In this document: piece after piece, positions 24,808-34,442 of the stretch
Numbering within the stretch: the stretch's first letter is position 1
Layout: every line of letters starts with the position of its first letter
Source of the DNA: an uncultured Bulleidia sp.
GTDB taxonomy: Bacteria > Bacillota_I > Bacilli_A > Erysipelotrichales > Erysipelotrichaceae
Direction: 5' to 3'
NCBI GenBank assembly: GCA_934725105.1
Contig: CAKVBD010000015.1
Span: 1 to 52,370, forward strand
DNA: 52,370 nucleotides
Position numbers and translations under genes: made by a program
Notes under the pieces: generated by a model
Seen by the model: only the letters and a program-made list of their open reading frames with translations
Told to the model about the DNA's origin: nothing
Database searches by the model: none

Positions 24808-27375
24808 TTACTTATTTTCTGCAGCAATTGTATTTGCAGCTGTTCTACCAGAAACGAAGATTTCAACGATAGCGTTACCACCAAGTCTATTACCACCATG
24901 GATACCACCAGTAACTTCACCAGCAGCATAGAGACCTTCAATAACATTACCCTTTGCATCTAATACGTGACGGTCAGTATCAACACTCAAACCACCCATT
25001 GTATGGTGTGTAGATGGAGCCATGACACGGATACGGAGTAACTGTCCTTCTAAGGAGTAGTTACCATTTTCATCCACTGTACCAACTGGAACAGTAGACT
25101 GCTGTTTCGCAACACCATCACTTGGCTGTTCACCAGCTAAGATAGACTTATCATAAGCTTCAATTGTCTTATAGATATCTTCTGGCTTAGCCTTCATGCC
25201 ATACTTGTCAAGAACCTTCTGAATTTCATCAGCACTCTTTACATAGTAAACTCTACCTTCAACATCATCATGAGAGATTTCAACAGCCTTGTTACCTTCA
25301 TACTTGTCATATGGATATGGGAATGTGATTGCAGTATCTGCATTTGTGAATTCTAGGAATACACCTTGTGCACCTTCAGCAGAAACACCATTCTGGAATT
25401 CACCTAATGAAAGAACGTCACGTTCAGCAGATTCATCAACGAATCTCTTACCAGTTGTAGGGTTGATATAAACACCATACAAACCATTACCGAATGCTAA
25501 GTCACCATTGTCAACCCATGAAATAGGCATCATCTGTGTATAACCTAGACCAGTTGTAGCTGCACCAACATCTTCACCCATCTTGATACCATCACCAACA
25601 AGAGAAGATCTGTTTGTTGTCTGTGTTGTCTTTGTGATGTAAGAAGAATCCCAGTATTCATTTGTATCCATTACCTGTTCGATATTAGAAGCAAATCCAC
25701 CAGTAGCCATGACAACGCCCTTCTTAGCCTTCATAGTTACTTCTGTACCATCATACATCTTAGCCTTGACACCAGTTACTTTACCATTGTCAACAATTAA
25801 GCTTTCTGCCTTTGTACGAGTCATGATCTTGTTATCCTTAGCAGTCTTGGATGTGTTGAGGATTGTATTTTCTGTTGTAGCGAAATATGTTCCCCAGTTA
25901 CCAGCAGCTTCAGGTGTTCCATCACCATCAAGGTCACCACCAAGGTTAACGTTTTCTCTATACCATAATGCACCAATCAATGTAATTGTAATTGCATCGT
26001 TGAACTTAGCACCCTGATCTTCTAACCAAGTCTTGAGTTCAGTACCTTCTGTACAGAACTGTTTTACAAGATCATAGTCGCCATAGATCCAGCTCTTCTT
26101 GTCATGAGACTGTCTTAATCCACCATAGTATGTCTGGAAGATATGTAAATTAACTGTAGAGAACAATGTTAAGTCTGTTTCCTTTGCTCCTGCAGCAATC
26201 TTCTTATCAGCCCAGTCAACATATGCCTGGATTTCTTTCTTCAATTCTTTTAATGTTTCTAAGTATTCAGAATGAACACCAGCTTTACTTACTTCATCGA
26301 TTTCACCAGGAACATATTCCTTATCCTTGAAGTAATCTTCATCAAATGCATCTTCATTCCAGTTCAGAATTGTCTTTAATGTAGAAAGCTGACCCTGTGC
26401 AGCCTTAACCTTGTCATATGTTTTTCCATCATAATCCCACTTTGCACTTGTAGCATCTGGATTTGCTGGATCCCATACGAGGTAGTCCATAACTGCCTGG
26501 AACTGACCACCTGAAACTAATGTGTTACCACCAACTTCAGCATTTTCTTCTAATACAACAACACTGTCACCATTCTGTGCAGCCTGTGCAGCAGCACCCA
26601 TACCAGCACCACCAGCACCAACGACAACAACATCATATTCTTCTTCAATTGGATCTTGTGCTTCATGAACAACTGTGTTGCTTGCAAAACCATCTAAATC
26701 ACTTGCTTTTGCCTGTTCAGCTGCATTTGTTAAAGCATCCTTGAATGCCTTAGATGTAAAAGTAGCACCAGATACAACATCAATACCAGAACCATTTGCT
26801 TCCTTAGCATCTTCCGTTAAGATGTCATAAGCAACAGTACCAACATGTGCTGTTTCCTTGCTTTCTGTTACTTCGATGTCTTCAATACCATCCTTAGAGA
26901 ATGTAACTCCAAGTGTAACAGGACCATTGTAACCTTCTGCAGTACCTGTGTATGTACCAGCTTCATAAGTTACAGGAACATTTTCGTGTGGTGCGCTTGA
27001 TCCCATAGCATCAACATCTACACCAGCACTCTTTAAAGCTTCCTTTGTTGCGTTGATAATTGCATCAGATGTAATTGTTGCACCAGATACAGTTTCAACG
27101 TTTGGTGTTTGTGCATCAACGATAGCTGCAGGAATCTTTTCCAATGCAGGATCTGCGATGCCTTCTGTTTCTTGATGGTCTGTAACCTTAACGCTCTTGA
27201 TTTCGTTGTTTTCATAAACGACTTCAACAGTTACATCACCATTTTTACCTTCGGCAGTACCAGTAAAAGTATTGCCAGAGCCTTCTTTACCAGAACAACC
27301 AGTAACAAGGCCGAGAGCTAATGAAGCTGCAAGTAAGCTTGCACTGCTCACTCTTTCGAACTTTTTGTAGTCCAT
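24808..27375 (-). CDS. Secreted flavin fumarate-reductase-like lipoprotein with two FMN-binding domains
   Basis: An 855-residue extracytoplasmic reductase. LVTGC with Cys27 is a lipobox. Two FMN-binding domains follow (about 36-115 and 138-218), each ending in the covalent flavin motif SGAT with Thr100 and Thr205; the second has the full DVVSGAT form modified by ApbE. From 246 there is a fumarate reductase/succinate dehydrogenase flavoprotein domain with VVGAGGAGMG and a C-terminal GGIHGGNRLGGNA. The catalytic-type Arg of the ERD segment is kept, but the usual QxHP is QMMP, so the substrate may not be fumarate. Such enzymes let gut anaerobes use an organic electron acceptor, fed by membrane electron donors. 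A divergent MerR gene likely controls it. Confidence 0.88.
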   Translation of the reverse strand: MDYKKFERVSSASLLAASLALGLVTGCSGKEGSGNTFTGTAEGKNGDVTVEVVYENNEIKSVKVTDHQETEGIADPALEKIPAAIVDAQTPNVETVSGATITSDAIINATKEALKSAGVDVDAMGSSAPHENVPVTYEAGTYTGTAEGYNGPVTLGVTFSKDGIEDIEVTESKETAHVGTVAYDILTEDAKEANGSGIDVVSGATFTSKAFKDALTNAAEQAKASDLDGFASNTVVHEAQDPIEEEYDVVVVGAGGAGMGAAAQAAQNGDSVVVLEENAEVGGNTLVSGGQFQAVMDYLVWDPANPDATSAKWDYDGKTYDKVKAAQGQLSTLKTILNWNEDAFDEDYFKDKEYVPGEIDEVSKAGVHSEYLETLKELKKEIQAYVDWADKKIAAGAKETDLTLFSTVNLHIFQTYYGGLRQSHDKKSWIYGDYDLVKQFCTEGTELKTWLEDQGAKFNDAITITLIGALWYRENVNLGGDLDGDGTPEAAGNWGTYFATTENTILNTSKTAKDNKIMTRTKAESLIVDNGKVTGVKAKMYDGTEVTMKAKKGVVMATGGFASNIEQVMDTNEYWDSSYITKTTQTTNRSSLVGDGIKMGEDVGAATTGLGYTQMMPISWVDNGDLAFGNGLYGVYINPTTGKRFVDESAERDVLSLGEFQNGVSAEGAQGVFLEFTNADTAITFPYPYDKYEGNKAVEISHDDVEGRVYYVKSADEIQKVLDKYGMKAKPEDIYKTIEAYDKSILAGEQPSDGVAKQQSTVPVGTVDENGNYSLEGQLLRIRVMAPSTHHTMGGLSVDTDRHVLDAKGNVIEGLYAAGEVTGGIHGGNRLGGNAIVEIFVSGRTAANTIAAENK

Positions 27376-27425
27376 GTTTTCCCCCTTTTTTGAGATTGTA
27401 GCTTTGTGAAAAATCTCATATAATA

Positions 27426-27456
27426 ATTTAAAACCCTGTATCAGCTACAGAGTCAA
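27426..27456 (-). promoter_or_regulatory. MerR-type promoter of the secreted reductase gene
   Basis: On the minus strand TTGACT (27456-27451) and TTAAAT (27431-27426) are separated by 19 bases, longer than the normal 17. The spacer holds the dyad CTGTA-N5-TACAG (27436-27450). The long spacer with a central dyad is the hallmark of promoters activated by MerR-family proteins, and a MerR gene is adjacent. Confidence 0.7.
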
Positions 27457-27496
27457 GTGCTTGTGATAGCGTTTTCATGCATATTCAGGAGGAAAT

Positions 27497-28324
27497 ATGA
27501 AGATCAATGAATTGTCAAAACTCACCGCAATTAATACAGAAACCATCCGTATGTATCGAAATCTTGGATTTCTACATCCTGAAAAACTAGAAAATGGATA
27601 CTATGATTACTCCATGCAGGACTATGCATCTATTATTCATTTAAAGAAGCTGCGTGCTTTTAATTTTTCTTTACAGGATATCCATGATTCAGAACATTTA
27701 GATTCTCTCGAAGAATATCTTTTCCGTTTTAAAGAAGTTGAAATTGAATTACATAAAGAAATAGAAAACATTCAACAAAAAATTGATTTCATTCACTTTG
27801 AAATGGAACATGTTTTATCAACGATGTCTACGTATGATGCCAATGTATCACTCAATCAATCCGTAGATACTAAGATTGATATCTATCCACCATTTGAAAC
27901 GAATCAGCTGCTTGTTCCAACAACACATAATGACTATTTTTTCTATACAACAACCCCTGTCTTTATTCCAAAAGAAATATTGAATGGAGAAGTCAAAGAT
28001 GAAATCATTGAAACAAAAGTAGGTATTGGTACATATCTTTCTATCTATCATAAAATGCATGTAGAAGTTCCACACAATGCAATTACAATTCCGAATGGTC
28101 TATGTATTACACAGATCGTATATATGAAAGATTTAACACACATCAATATTTTAGATATTGCACCAATGATAAATTATGCAAAGAAGCTAAACAAGAAATT
28201 CATTTCAGATACAACTGGGTATCTTGTTGGAATTACATATGAAGATAAGGAACCTGTCTATATCATGCGTATTCGTGCATGCATTGAAACAAATGATGTG
28301 GTTAGCAGTACTAGAATCCGTTAA
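27497..28324 (+). CDS. MerR family transcriptional regulator with GyrI-like effector domain
   Basis: A 275-residue activator. Residues 1-70 are the MerR winged helix (MKINELSKLTAINTETIRMYRNLGF), followed by a long dimerisation helix (ELHKEIENIQQKIDFIHFEME). The C-terminal 140 or so residues look like the BmrR/GyrI small-molecule-binding fold. AGGAGG lies seven bases before the ATG. It is divergent from the secreted reductase gene, whose promoter has the 19-base MerR spacing, so it probably senses the electron acceptor or a related compound. No ligand residues can be assigned. Confidence 0.88.
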   Translation: MKINELSKLTAINTETIRMYRNLGFLHPEKLENGYYDYSMQDYASIIHLKKLRAFNFSLQDIHDSEHLDSLEEYLFRFKEVEIELHKEIENIQQKIDFIHFEMEHVLSTMSTYDANVSLNQSVDTKIDIYPPFETNQLLVPTTHNDYFFYTTTPVFIPKEILNGEVKDEIIETKVGIGTYLSIYHKMHVEVPHNAITIPNGLCITQIVYMKDLTHINILDIAPMINYAKKLNKKFISDTTGYLVGITYEDKEPVYIMRIRACIETNDVVSSTRIR

Positions 28325-28405
28325 TTTATACTAACTTCTTAAGATTTTCTGTCTGTATTTCTTTCTTTTATAGTATACTTAACCGGTATATTTTAAGGAG
28401 GAATC

Positions 28406-30787
28406 ATGGCAAATAGAAGTTATAAAAGCATATTGCATAATAAAAAAGAATTGCATGAAGAACATTCCACGCCTGTAGAAGAAATAAAAGAAGAACAGAC
28501 AACAGAAGCTGCAGATACAACTGTAGAAAAAGTTTCTGAAGAAAAGACTGCAGAAGAAGCAAAAGAAGAACAAGTAACGGAAGCTGCAGATACACCTGTA
28601 GAAGAAGGTTTAGAAGAAAAACCTGCAGAAGAAGCAAAAGAAGAACAAGCAACGGAAGCTACAGATACAACTGTAGAAGAAAAGCCTGTAGAAAAGAAAT
28701 GTCTCTTTTCCTTTCTAAAACCAAATGAAAATCGAAAGAAAGTTCCATTCATTCTCTTTTCCTTCATTTCTTTATCAATCACAATGTTGATTTCTGAATT
28801 CATCTTTAAAGTCATTGAGTTTGGATTCACACTCGATTTATCAGTTCTAAGAATCACATTATTCTCCTTTGGATTTGCGGGAATTCTTGCGACAATCTTA
28901 TCTTTCTTTCCATTGAAAGTATCTCGCATTCTCAATACCATTTTCTGTTTTATCTTGCCAGTCTATGCATTATTCCAGATTGGTATTCATAATATGATGC
29001 ATTCCTACGCAACACTTAAAACAGCTGGTGGATTAGCTGGTGCCATGGTTTCTTATGTACTTCAATATATTCGTCAGATGCCTCCACTGTACTGGTTCAT
29101 GCTTTTAATTCCACTTTTCTATGTCTGGATTCAAAGAAAGTTCTTTGAACTATATCAATCCAAAAACTACAAGAATACAATTCTTGTCCTTGTCAGTGCA
29201 TTAGCATTAGATGAATGTGGTTTATTACTCACATCTGTATATGGAGACTGGGAACAGTACACATACCCAACATTCCAGGAACGTGCAGTTCGTGAATACG
29301 GCATTGAAAGATTCCTGCTAAGAGATATCGCAACGATTTTCACTGAAAAAGAAGCAACATTACAAGAAGAAGAGCAACAATATACAAAAGTTGACAGCAC
29401 AAGAAAAATAGACGATACAAAGTGGACTGAATTATCTAATGCAGATGATAATGAAACACGTAAAAAAGTAGACAGCTACTTAATGAATCAGAATATTGAA
29501 GGTTACAATGAAAAAACTGGTTTATTAGATGGCAAGAATTTAATCTATGTCATGATTGAAGCCTATGACTATATTGGTATGGATCAAGTATTAACGCCTA
29601 CCCTCTATAAAATGATGACACAAGGCTGGAACTTCTCACATCACTACACACCTAAATTTGATACAGGAACTTCTGATTCAGAACTCATTTCAGAAACATC
29701 TCTTGTTCCTCGAAGAGATACAAACGTATATGCAGAGTTTGCGGATAATACATGGAAAAATTCCATCTTCTCATTATTTAACGCTGCAGGTTATTCTACA
29801 CATGCCTATCATAACTGGTCTGATGAATTCTATCCTCGTAAAGAAATGATGGAAAGTCTAGGATGTGAAGATTATGAAGACTGGACAGATTTCAAAGAAG
29901 AATATGGTGAAGATATCACCATTCCTGGATGGCAGTCTGATTATGACTTATTCAGATTCACGACAGATAAATTTATCAATGAAGATAAGTTTATGACAAT
30001 GTATATTACATCTTCAACACATTTCCCATATAACACAAACTGGGATGTTTTAGGAAATAAATACTTAGATGAAATCAACAAGGTTCATCCAGATTATCCA
30101 GAAGATGTAAAACATTATATTTCAAAAGCTATGGAACTAGATAAAGGTATGGAATACCTTCTAGAAACATTAGAAGAAGCTGAAAAACTAGACGATACCG
30201 CAATCGTATTCTTTGCAGATCATCATCCATTAAATATGAATTTGAATTATCTCTATGACTGCACACCAGCAATCGATGATGATGGTACAACCATTGATCG
30301 AAGTGAAGGAATGAATGAATTCCGTTCCCCTCTAGTCATCTATTGTCCATCTATTCTAGGAGATGAAACATTCACTGACGTTACAAGCACATATGATATT
30401 TTACCAACTGTATTAAATCTTTATAACTTGAACTATGACCCTCGCTTCTATCTTGGTACAGATTACTTCTCAGAGCAGGAATCCATTGTTTATTTCCCAG
30501 ATGGTGACTGGACAACAAACAAAGGAACATACTATGCCGCAACAAATGAATTTGTACCTGCAGATGAGAGTGTAAGTGTTGATGATTCCTACATCACAAA
30601 TAACACCGCAAGAGTCAACAATGCATTCAATATTTCATTGATGATCTACCAGACAGATTATTTCAAATATCGTTCTGAAATCACAACACCTGATTCTTCC
30701 TTAAAAAACTTCGTGATCGTTCAAGATCCTGAAACAGGAGAATCTATTCAGGTAGAAGCTACCGCAACACCTGAAACAAGCAAATAG
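28406..30787 (+). CDS. LtaS-like membrane phosphoglycerol transferase with acidic repeat N-terminus
   Basis: A 793-residue member of the alkaline-phosphatase/sulfatase fold. It resembles lipoteichoic acid synthase, which moves glycerol-phosphate from phosphatidylglycerol onto a growing polymer outside the membrane. An N-terminal cytosolic region of about 105 residues is rich in Glu, Ala and Thr and holds a 25-residue repeat. Five membrane segments follow (about 113-320). The catalytic domain starts at GKNLIYVMIEAYDY; the nucleophile region is KFDTGTSDSELI, and the metal site FADHHPLN is present. AAGGAGGA precedes the ATG. A terminator follows. The N-terminal extension is absent from standard LtaS. 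Confidence 0.85.
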   Translation: MANRSYKSILHNKKELHEEHSTPVEEIKEEQTTEAADTTVEKVSEEKTAEEAKEEQVTEAADTPVEEGLEEKPAEEAKEEQATEATDTTVEEKPVEKKCLFSFLKPNENRKKVPFILFSFISLSITMLISEFIFKVIEFGFTLDLSVLRITLFSFGFAGILATILSFFPLKVSRILNTIFCFILPVYALFQIGIHNMMHSYATLKTAGGLAGAMVSYVLQYIRQMPPLYWFMLLIPLFYVWIQRKFFELYQSKNYKNTILVLVSALALDECGLLLTSVYGDWEQYTYPTFQERAVREYGIERFLLRDIATIFTEKEATLQEEEQQYTKVDSTRKIDDTKWTELSNADDNETRKKVDSYLMNQNIEGYNEKTGLLDGKNLIYVMIEAYDYIGMDQVLTPTLYKMMTQGWNFSHHYTPKFDTGTSDSELISETSLVPRRDTNVYAEFADNTWKNSIFSLFNAAGYSTHAYHNWSDEFYPRKEMMESLGCEDYEDWTDFKEEYGEDITIPGWQSDYDLFRFTTDKFINEDKFMTMYITSSTHFPYNTNWDVLGNKYLDEINKVHPDYPEDVKHYISKAMELDKGMEYLLETLEEAEKLDDTAIVFFADHHPLNMNLNYLYDCTPAIDDDGTTIDRSEGMNEFRSPLVIYCPSILGDETFTDVTSTYDILPTVLNLYNLNYDPRFYLGTDYFSEQESIVYFPDGDWTTNKGTYYAATNEFVPADESVSVDDSYITNNTARVNNAFNISLMIYQTDYFKYRSEITTPDSSLKNFVIVQDPETGESIQVEATATPETSK
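28487..28690 (+). repeat. 75-base tandem repeats inside the LtaS-like gene
   Basis: Two full units and a partial third (28487-28561, 28562-28636, from 28637) each encode the 25-residue pattern KEEQ-TEAADT-VEE-EEK-AEEA. The protein repeats are strongly acidic and lie before the first membrane segment. Their near-identity suggests recent slippage expansion, so the copy number may vary between strains. Confidence 0.8.
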
Positions 30788-30793
30788 TTAAAA

Positions 30794-30823
30794 AAATGGT
30801 TGAACCGATTTGTTCAACCATTT
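30794..30823. terminator. Bidirectional intrinsic terminator
   Basis: Twelve-base perfect arms (AAATGGTTGAAC with GTTCAACCATTT), a six-base loop, and T-runs on both strands. It separates the convergent LtaS-like and TrkH genes. Confidence 0.85.
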
Positions 30824-30829
30824 TTATAT

Positions 30830-32293
30830 TTATCTAGCACGTTTCCAAGTTGACTTGGAGAACAAGATAAGAATTGGCATGATTTCAAGTCTACCTGCCA
30901 ACATATCAAATGTCAGTATGATCTTAGAAAATGTTGAGAAAGATGCAAAGTTACTGACTGGTCCTACAAGAGATAAACCTGGTCCAATATTATTGACTGT
31001 TGCCATAACTGCAGAGAAATTTGTTTCAAAGTCAAATCCATCTACAGAGATCAATAATGTAGAAGCCATAACCAAGAATACATACACAATCAAATAGGAT
31101 GAAATATTATTCACAATACTTTCAGGCATTGGACGATTGTTATATTCAATGACTCTCACTTCACTTGGATGTAAGAACTTATGCACATTTCTTCTTAATG
31201 TCTTCCATAAGATAACAAGACGAACCTGTTTGAATCCACCGCCTGTACTGCCAGCACATGCACCAACAAACATACATAACAAAACAATCGTATGTGCCAT
31301 TGCCGGCCATTGGTTATAGTCTGTCGTTGCATATCCAGTCGTAGATATAATCGTTCCAACCGTAAACGCTGCATCTCGTAAACAATCACCATATTGTTTA
31401 TAGAATGGCAATGCCGTAGCAAACAATCCAACAATTGCTAAGAAAACAACGGAAATAAAACAGATAAATTCTTCATCTTTGAGTGCTTCTTTTGCTTTTC
31501 CTGTTAAAATCAGGAAATAGATAGAGAAGTTAACAGAGAATAGCAACATGAATACTGTTGTGATATTGATTGCCGCATGGCTGTAAGAAGCCATAGAATC
31601 TGCTTTGACACCAAATCCACCAGTACCCGCTGTACCAAACGCAATACATACCGCATCAAACACTGGCATTTTACCAACAATAATCAATAACAATGCATCA
31701 ATGACTGTCAATGCCGCATAGATACTATATGTGATTTTAGCAGTATCTTTCATCTTTGGAACAATTTTTCCAGAAGCTGGTCCAGGAGATTCCGCACGCA
31801 TGATATGCATTGTAAATCCACCATTCTTACCGCCAACAGAAACGATTGCAAGCAAGAATACAAGAATTCCCATACCACCAACCCAGTGGCTGAATGATCT
31901 CCAGAACAACAAGCTATATGACATCTCTTCTACATTTAAAAGAATCGAGGAACCCGTTGTTGTAAAACCAGATACCATTTCAAACATTGCATCAACGAAG
32001 TGAGGAATTTCATTTGAGAATACAAATGGAAGACATCCAATTGCACTCATAACGATCCATGTTAAACCTGTTGTTACAAGTCCTTCACGTGCAAAGAAAT
32101 GACCTCTTTGATAATTCTTTGTGATGATGAACAACAGTCCAACACACAAGAACAGAATGGCATACGTTACACAAAATCCATACAACGCATTCCATTCTTG
32201 TTGATACAATGCAATACCAACGGATGGAACCATTAATGCTGCTTCAATCAACAAAATGTAAGAAATAATACGTAATACAAATCTAAAATTCAT
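30830..32293 (-). CDS. trkH: TrkH family potassium uptake protein
   Basis: A 487-residue potassium channel-like transporter with four repeated pore segments. Filter-like turns are visible at SGFTTTGSS, GTAGTGGFGV, STTGYATTDY and NNIGPGLSLVG. Partner TrkA, encoded just upstream, is the cytosolic gating ring. The start is the ATG at 32293, five bases after the TrkA stop, with GAGG about ten bases upstream and inside the trkA end; a TTG nine bases earlier is less likely. The two genes are clearly co-transcribed and serve K+ uptake. Confidence 0.93.
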   Translation of the reverse strand: MNFRFVLRIISYILLIEAALMVPSVGIALYQQEWNALYGFCVTYAILFLCVGLLFIITKNYQRGHFFAREGLVTTGLTWIVMSAIGCLPFVFSNEIPHFVDAMFEMVSGFTTTGSSILLNVEEMSYSLLFWRSFSHWVGGMGILVFLLAIVSVGGKNGGFTMHIMRAESPGPASGKIVPKMKDTAKITYSIYAALTVIDALLLIIVGKMPVFDAVCIAFGTAGTGGFGVKADSMASYSHAAINITTVFMLLFSVNFSIYFLILTGKAKEALKDEEFICFISVVFLAIVGLFATALPFYKQYGDCLRDAAFTVGTIISTTGYATTDYNQWPAMAHTIVLLCMFVGACAGSTGGGFKQVRLVILWKTLRRNVHKFLHPSEVRVIEYNNRPMPESIVNNISSYLIVYVFLVMASTLLISVDGFDFETNFSAVMATVNNIGPGLSLVGPVSNFASFSTFSKIILTFDMLAGRLEIMPILILFSKSTWKRAR

Positions 32294-32298
32294 ATGAT

Positions 32299-33660
32299 TC
32301 AATCCTCAAAAATATCATTGATTTGATGAATTGTTTTTGTTTCATCAGAAAGAATGACAATAATATCTCCCTTTTCTAATGTAGAATCACCATTAGGAAT
32401 CTGGAACAAATTCCCTCTCGCAATAGAATTGATCAAGATATTCTTTTTAATATGAAGATCTTTTAAAGGAATACCTAAATGTTTTGTTGTTTCATCCACA
32501 CGGAATTCAGAAGCATCAACGCGATCTTCTGCAATTCTATGAATTGTTAAAGCAGCACCTTGCTTATTTTGAATTGCTCGTACATAACGAACAATATGCA
32601 TTGATACAAGATCCTTTGGAGAAATCACAGAACCAAGATCCAGTAAATCTGTTAATTCATTGATTCTTCCTCTACCAAGCTTTGTAACGACAGTAGGAAT
32701 CTTCTTCTGACGCGCCATAATTGAAGAAACCATATTGATTTCATCAATTCCTGTTAATGATACAAATGCATCATAATCTTCAAGATCTTCACTGTCTAAT
32801 ACAGAATGATCAGAAGCATCACCATGAATGATCGTAGCTTTTGGGAGTAATCCAGCAAGCATTGTGCATGTTTCTTCATCCAGTTCAATGATTGTTGAAC
32901 GAATGCCAGATTCTTCAAGACTCTTTGCAAGATAATACGCAATTCTGCTTCCTCCAGCAATCAATACATGTCCAACAGGTTTCTTTACAACACCAATATT
33001 ATTTAATAATGTATGTAATTCCTGATCTGTACCTGTGATATATAAACGATCATTTTCTTTTAATACCGTATCACCATTTGGCAATATAATACGTCCTTCT
33101 CTTAAAATTGCGGAAATCAGTACCTGTGCCTGTACACGTTTATGTAAGTCTGACAGCTTGATATCCTTGATTTTAGAAGTTCCTTCAATTCTAAGTTCAG
33201 CAATTTCTGCTCTAGACTTAGAAAAGTGTTCAACCTTATTAAATTCTGGAAGTTTCAATAAACTAGCAATTTCAATTGCAGCTTCTCTTTCAGGATTAAT
33301 TACAAGTGATAAATGAAAGTGATCACTCAACTTCAATAAACCAGAAACATATTCAGGATCTCTCACTCTTGCGATAACATGTACATTCTTATTTAATGCA
33401 CGTGCAGTCATACATGCCAATACGTTAACTTCATCTGCACTTGTAGCCGCAATAAAAACATCCGTTTCATTGATACCAGCTTCTTCTAATGTTTCTACAG
33501 TTGCTGCATTTCCTTCATATGTAATCACATCATATCGATTACCAATTGTTTCTAAAACAACAGGATTTTTATCAATCAATGTGATTTCATATCCATCAGC
33601 ACTTAATTCTTTTGTTAATGTCTTTCCGACTTTACCAGCTCCTGCAATGACTATTTTCAT
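32299..33660 (-). CDS. trkA: TrkA potassium uptake regulatory protein
   Basis: A 453-residue cytosolic protein with two RCK units. Each has a Rossmann nucleotide-binding part (MKIVIAGAGKVGKTL at 1 and HVLIAGGSRIAYYLAK at about 230) followed by a TrkA-C subdomain. It binds NAD(H) or adenine nucleotides and gates TrkH, which is encoded immediately downstream. The full double-length form matches the E. coli-type TrkA rather than the half-length KtrA. GAGGGG lies seven or so bases before the ATG. Confidence 0.94.
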   Translation of the reverse strand: MKIVIAGAGKVGKTLTKELSADGYEITLIDKNPVVLETIGNRYDVITYEGNAATVETLEEAGINETDVFIAATSADEVNVLACMTARALNKNVHVIARVRDPEYVSGLLKLSDHFHLSLVINPEREAAIEIASLLKLPEFNKVEHFSKSRAEIAELRIEGTSKIKDIKLSDLHKRVQAQVLISAILREGRIILPNGDTVLKENDRLYITGTDQELHTLLNNIGVVKKPVGHVLIAGGSRIAYYLAKSLEESGIRSTIIELDEETCTMLAGLLPKATIIHGDASDHSVLDSEDLEDYDAFVSLTGIDEINMVSSIMARQKKIPTVVTKLGRGRINELTDLLDLGSVISPKDLVSMHIVRYVRAIQNKQGAALTIHRIAEDRVDASEFRVDETTKHLGIPLKDLHIKKNILINSIARGNLFQIPNGDSTLEKGDIIVILSDETKTIHQINDIFED

Positions 33661-33854
33661 TCCATTCCCCTCTTATTTCAATCACTGTAAATTGTATAGT
33701 CATCTGTAACAAAAGACAACCTAAAAAGAACTGATTCCTCCTCTTTCAAGGTTTCTTTTCAATATTCTATTATTCATGTTATCGCCATCTTGATATTCAC
33801 ACATTATTTTCATATAAAGTAATGTGTCATAATCAAAAATACAACACAACAGAA

Positions 33855-33874
33855 AAGAGGTGTTTCCACCTCTT
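33855..33874 (-). terminator. Intrinsic terminator of the zinc-ribbon gene
   Basis: The stem AAGAGGTG/CACCTCTT with a four-base loop lies four bases beyond the gene end and is followed on the minus strand by TTTT. The rest of 33661-33878 shows nothing else I can support. Confidence 0.65.
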
Positions 33875-33878
33875 ATGC

Positions 33879-34400
33879 TTATTTTTTCAGTTTATTGAAC
33901 AATGGTTCAACTGCTTTCAAAAATCCTTTCCAGTATGGAGGATACGCATCATATCCTCGATATTCAAGACCTTCATCCCAGTTAATATCAATACCAAGTT
34001 CCCATTCATTGTTATCCAATTGATTCTGTCCATTATTTTCAGGAATGTATTCTTTATTCCAGTCTAATAGATAGAGTTCATTAAACAGCCAGTCTTTCAA
34101 CCGTGTCCAGTCTTCTTTGCTTAGTACGTCTGCAACTTTATCAAAACTGCCCTCATTTGCATCATATACTTCATATACACAAGAGCCATCCTTTTCCTGA
34201 ATCATTCTTAAGCGAACACTTCCACTGACAATATCTCCATAACGGAATCTCAAACCAGTCACTGCATCTACCATAGGAGTTCCTTCATCAGATAAAGCAA
34301 CTCTTCCAAATGAATTCTTACAGTTGTTACAAACAAAGTATTCACTGTGTTTTTCTACATCTTTACTTCCACAATGTGGACAAATTAATTTCTTAGCCAT
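33879..34400 (-). CDS. Zinc-ribbon protein of unknown function
   Basis: A 173-residue soluble protein that I cannot assign. Residues 6-30 form a zinc ribbon (CPHCGSKDVEKHSEYFVCNNC). The rest is rich in Trp, Tyr and acidic residues (KEDWTRLKDWLFNELYLLDW, then WDEGLEYRGYDAYPPYW) with no membrane segment. It may be a small fold that wraps a protein or nucleic-acid partner. It lies between TrkA and a MATE gene, all on the same strand, but a terminator follows it. Confidence 0.6.
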   Translation of the reverse strand: MAKKLICPHCGSKDVEKHSEYFVCNNCKNSFGRVALSDEGTPMVDAVTGLRFRYGDIVSGSVRLRMIQEKDGSCVYEVYDANEGSFDKVADVLSKEDWTRLKDWLFNELYLLDWNKEYIPENNGQNQLDNNEWELGIDINWDEGLEYRGYDAYPPYWKGFLKAVEPLFNKLKK

Positions 34401-34442
34401 ATTTCTCCTTTCAGTGACACGCTTTATTTTAACGCATCTATT

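Noticed and set aside
26520..26744. A His/Gln-rich plus-strand ORF
   Set aside because: It is antisense to the FMN/FAD reductase gene; its composition reflects Ala- and Gly-rich codons on the other strand.
28404..28652. Leu-rich minus-strand ORFs opposite the LtaS-like N-terminus
   Set aside because: They are shadows of the acidic repeat; the plus-strand gene has the ribosome binding site and family domains.
28487..28690. A CRISPR array, suggested by regular 75-base repeats
   Set aside because: The units are tandem without spacers and lie in frame inside a coding gene.
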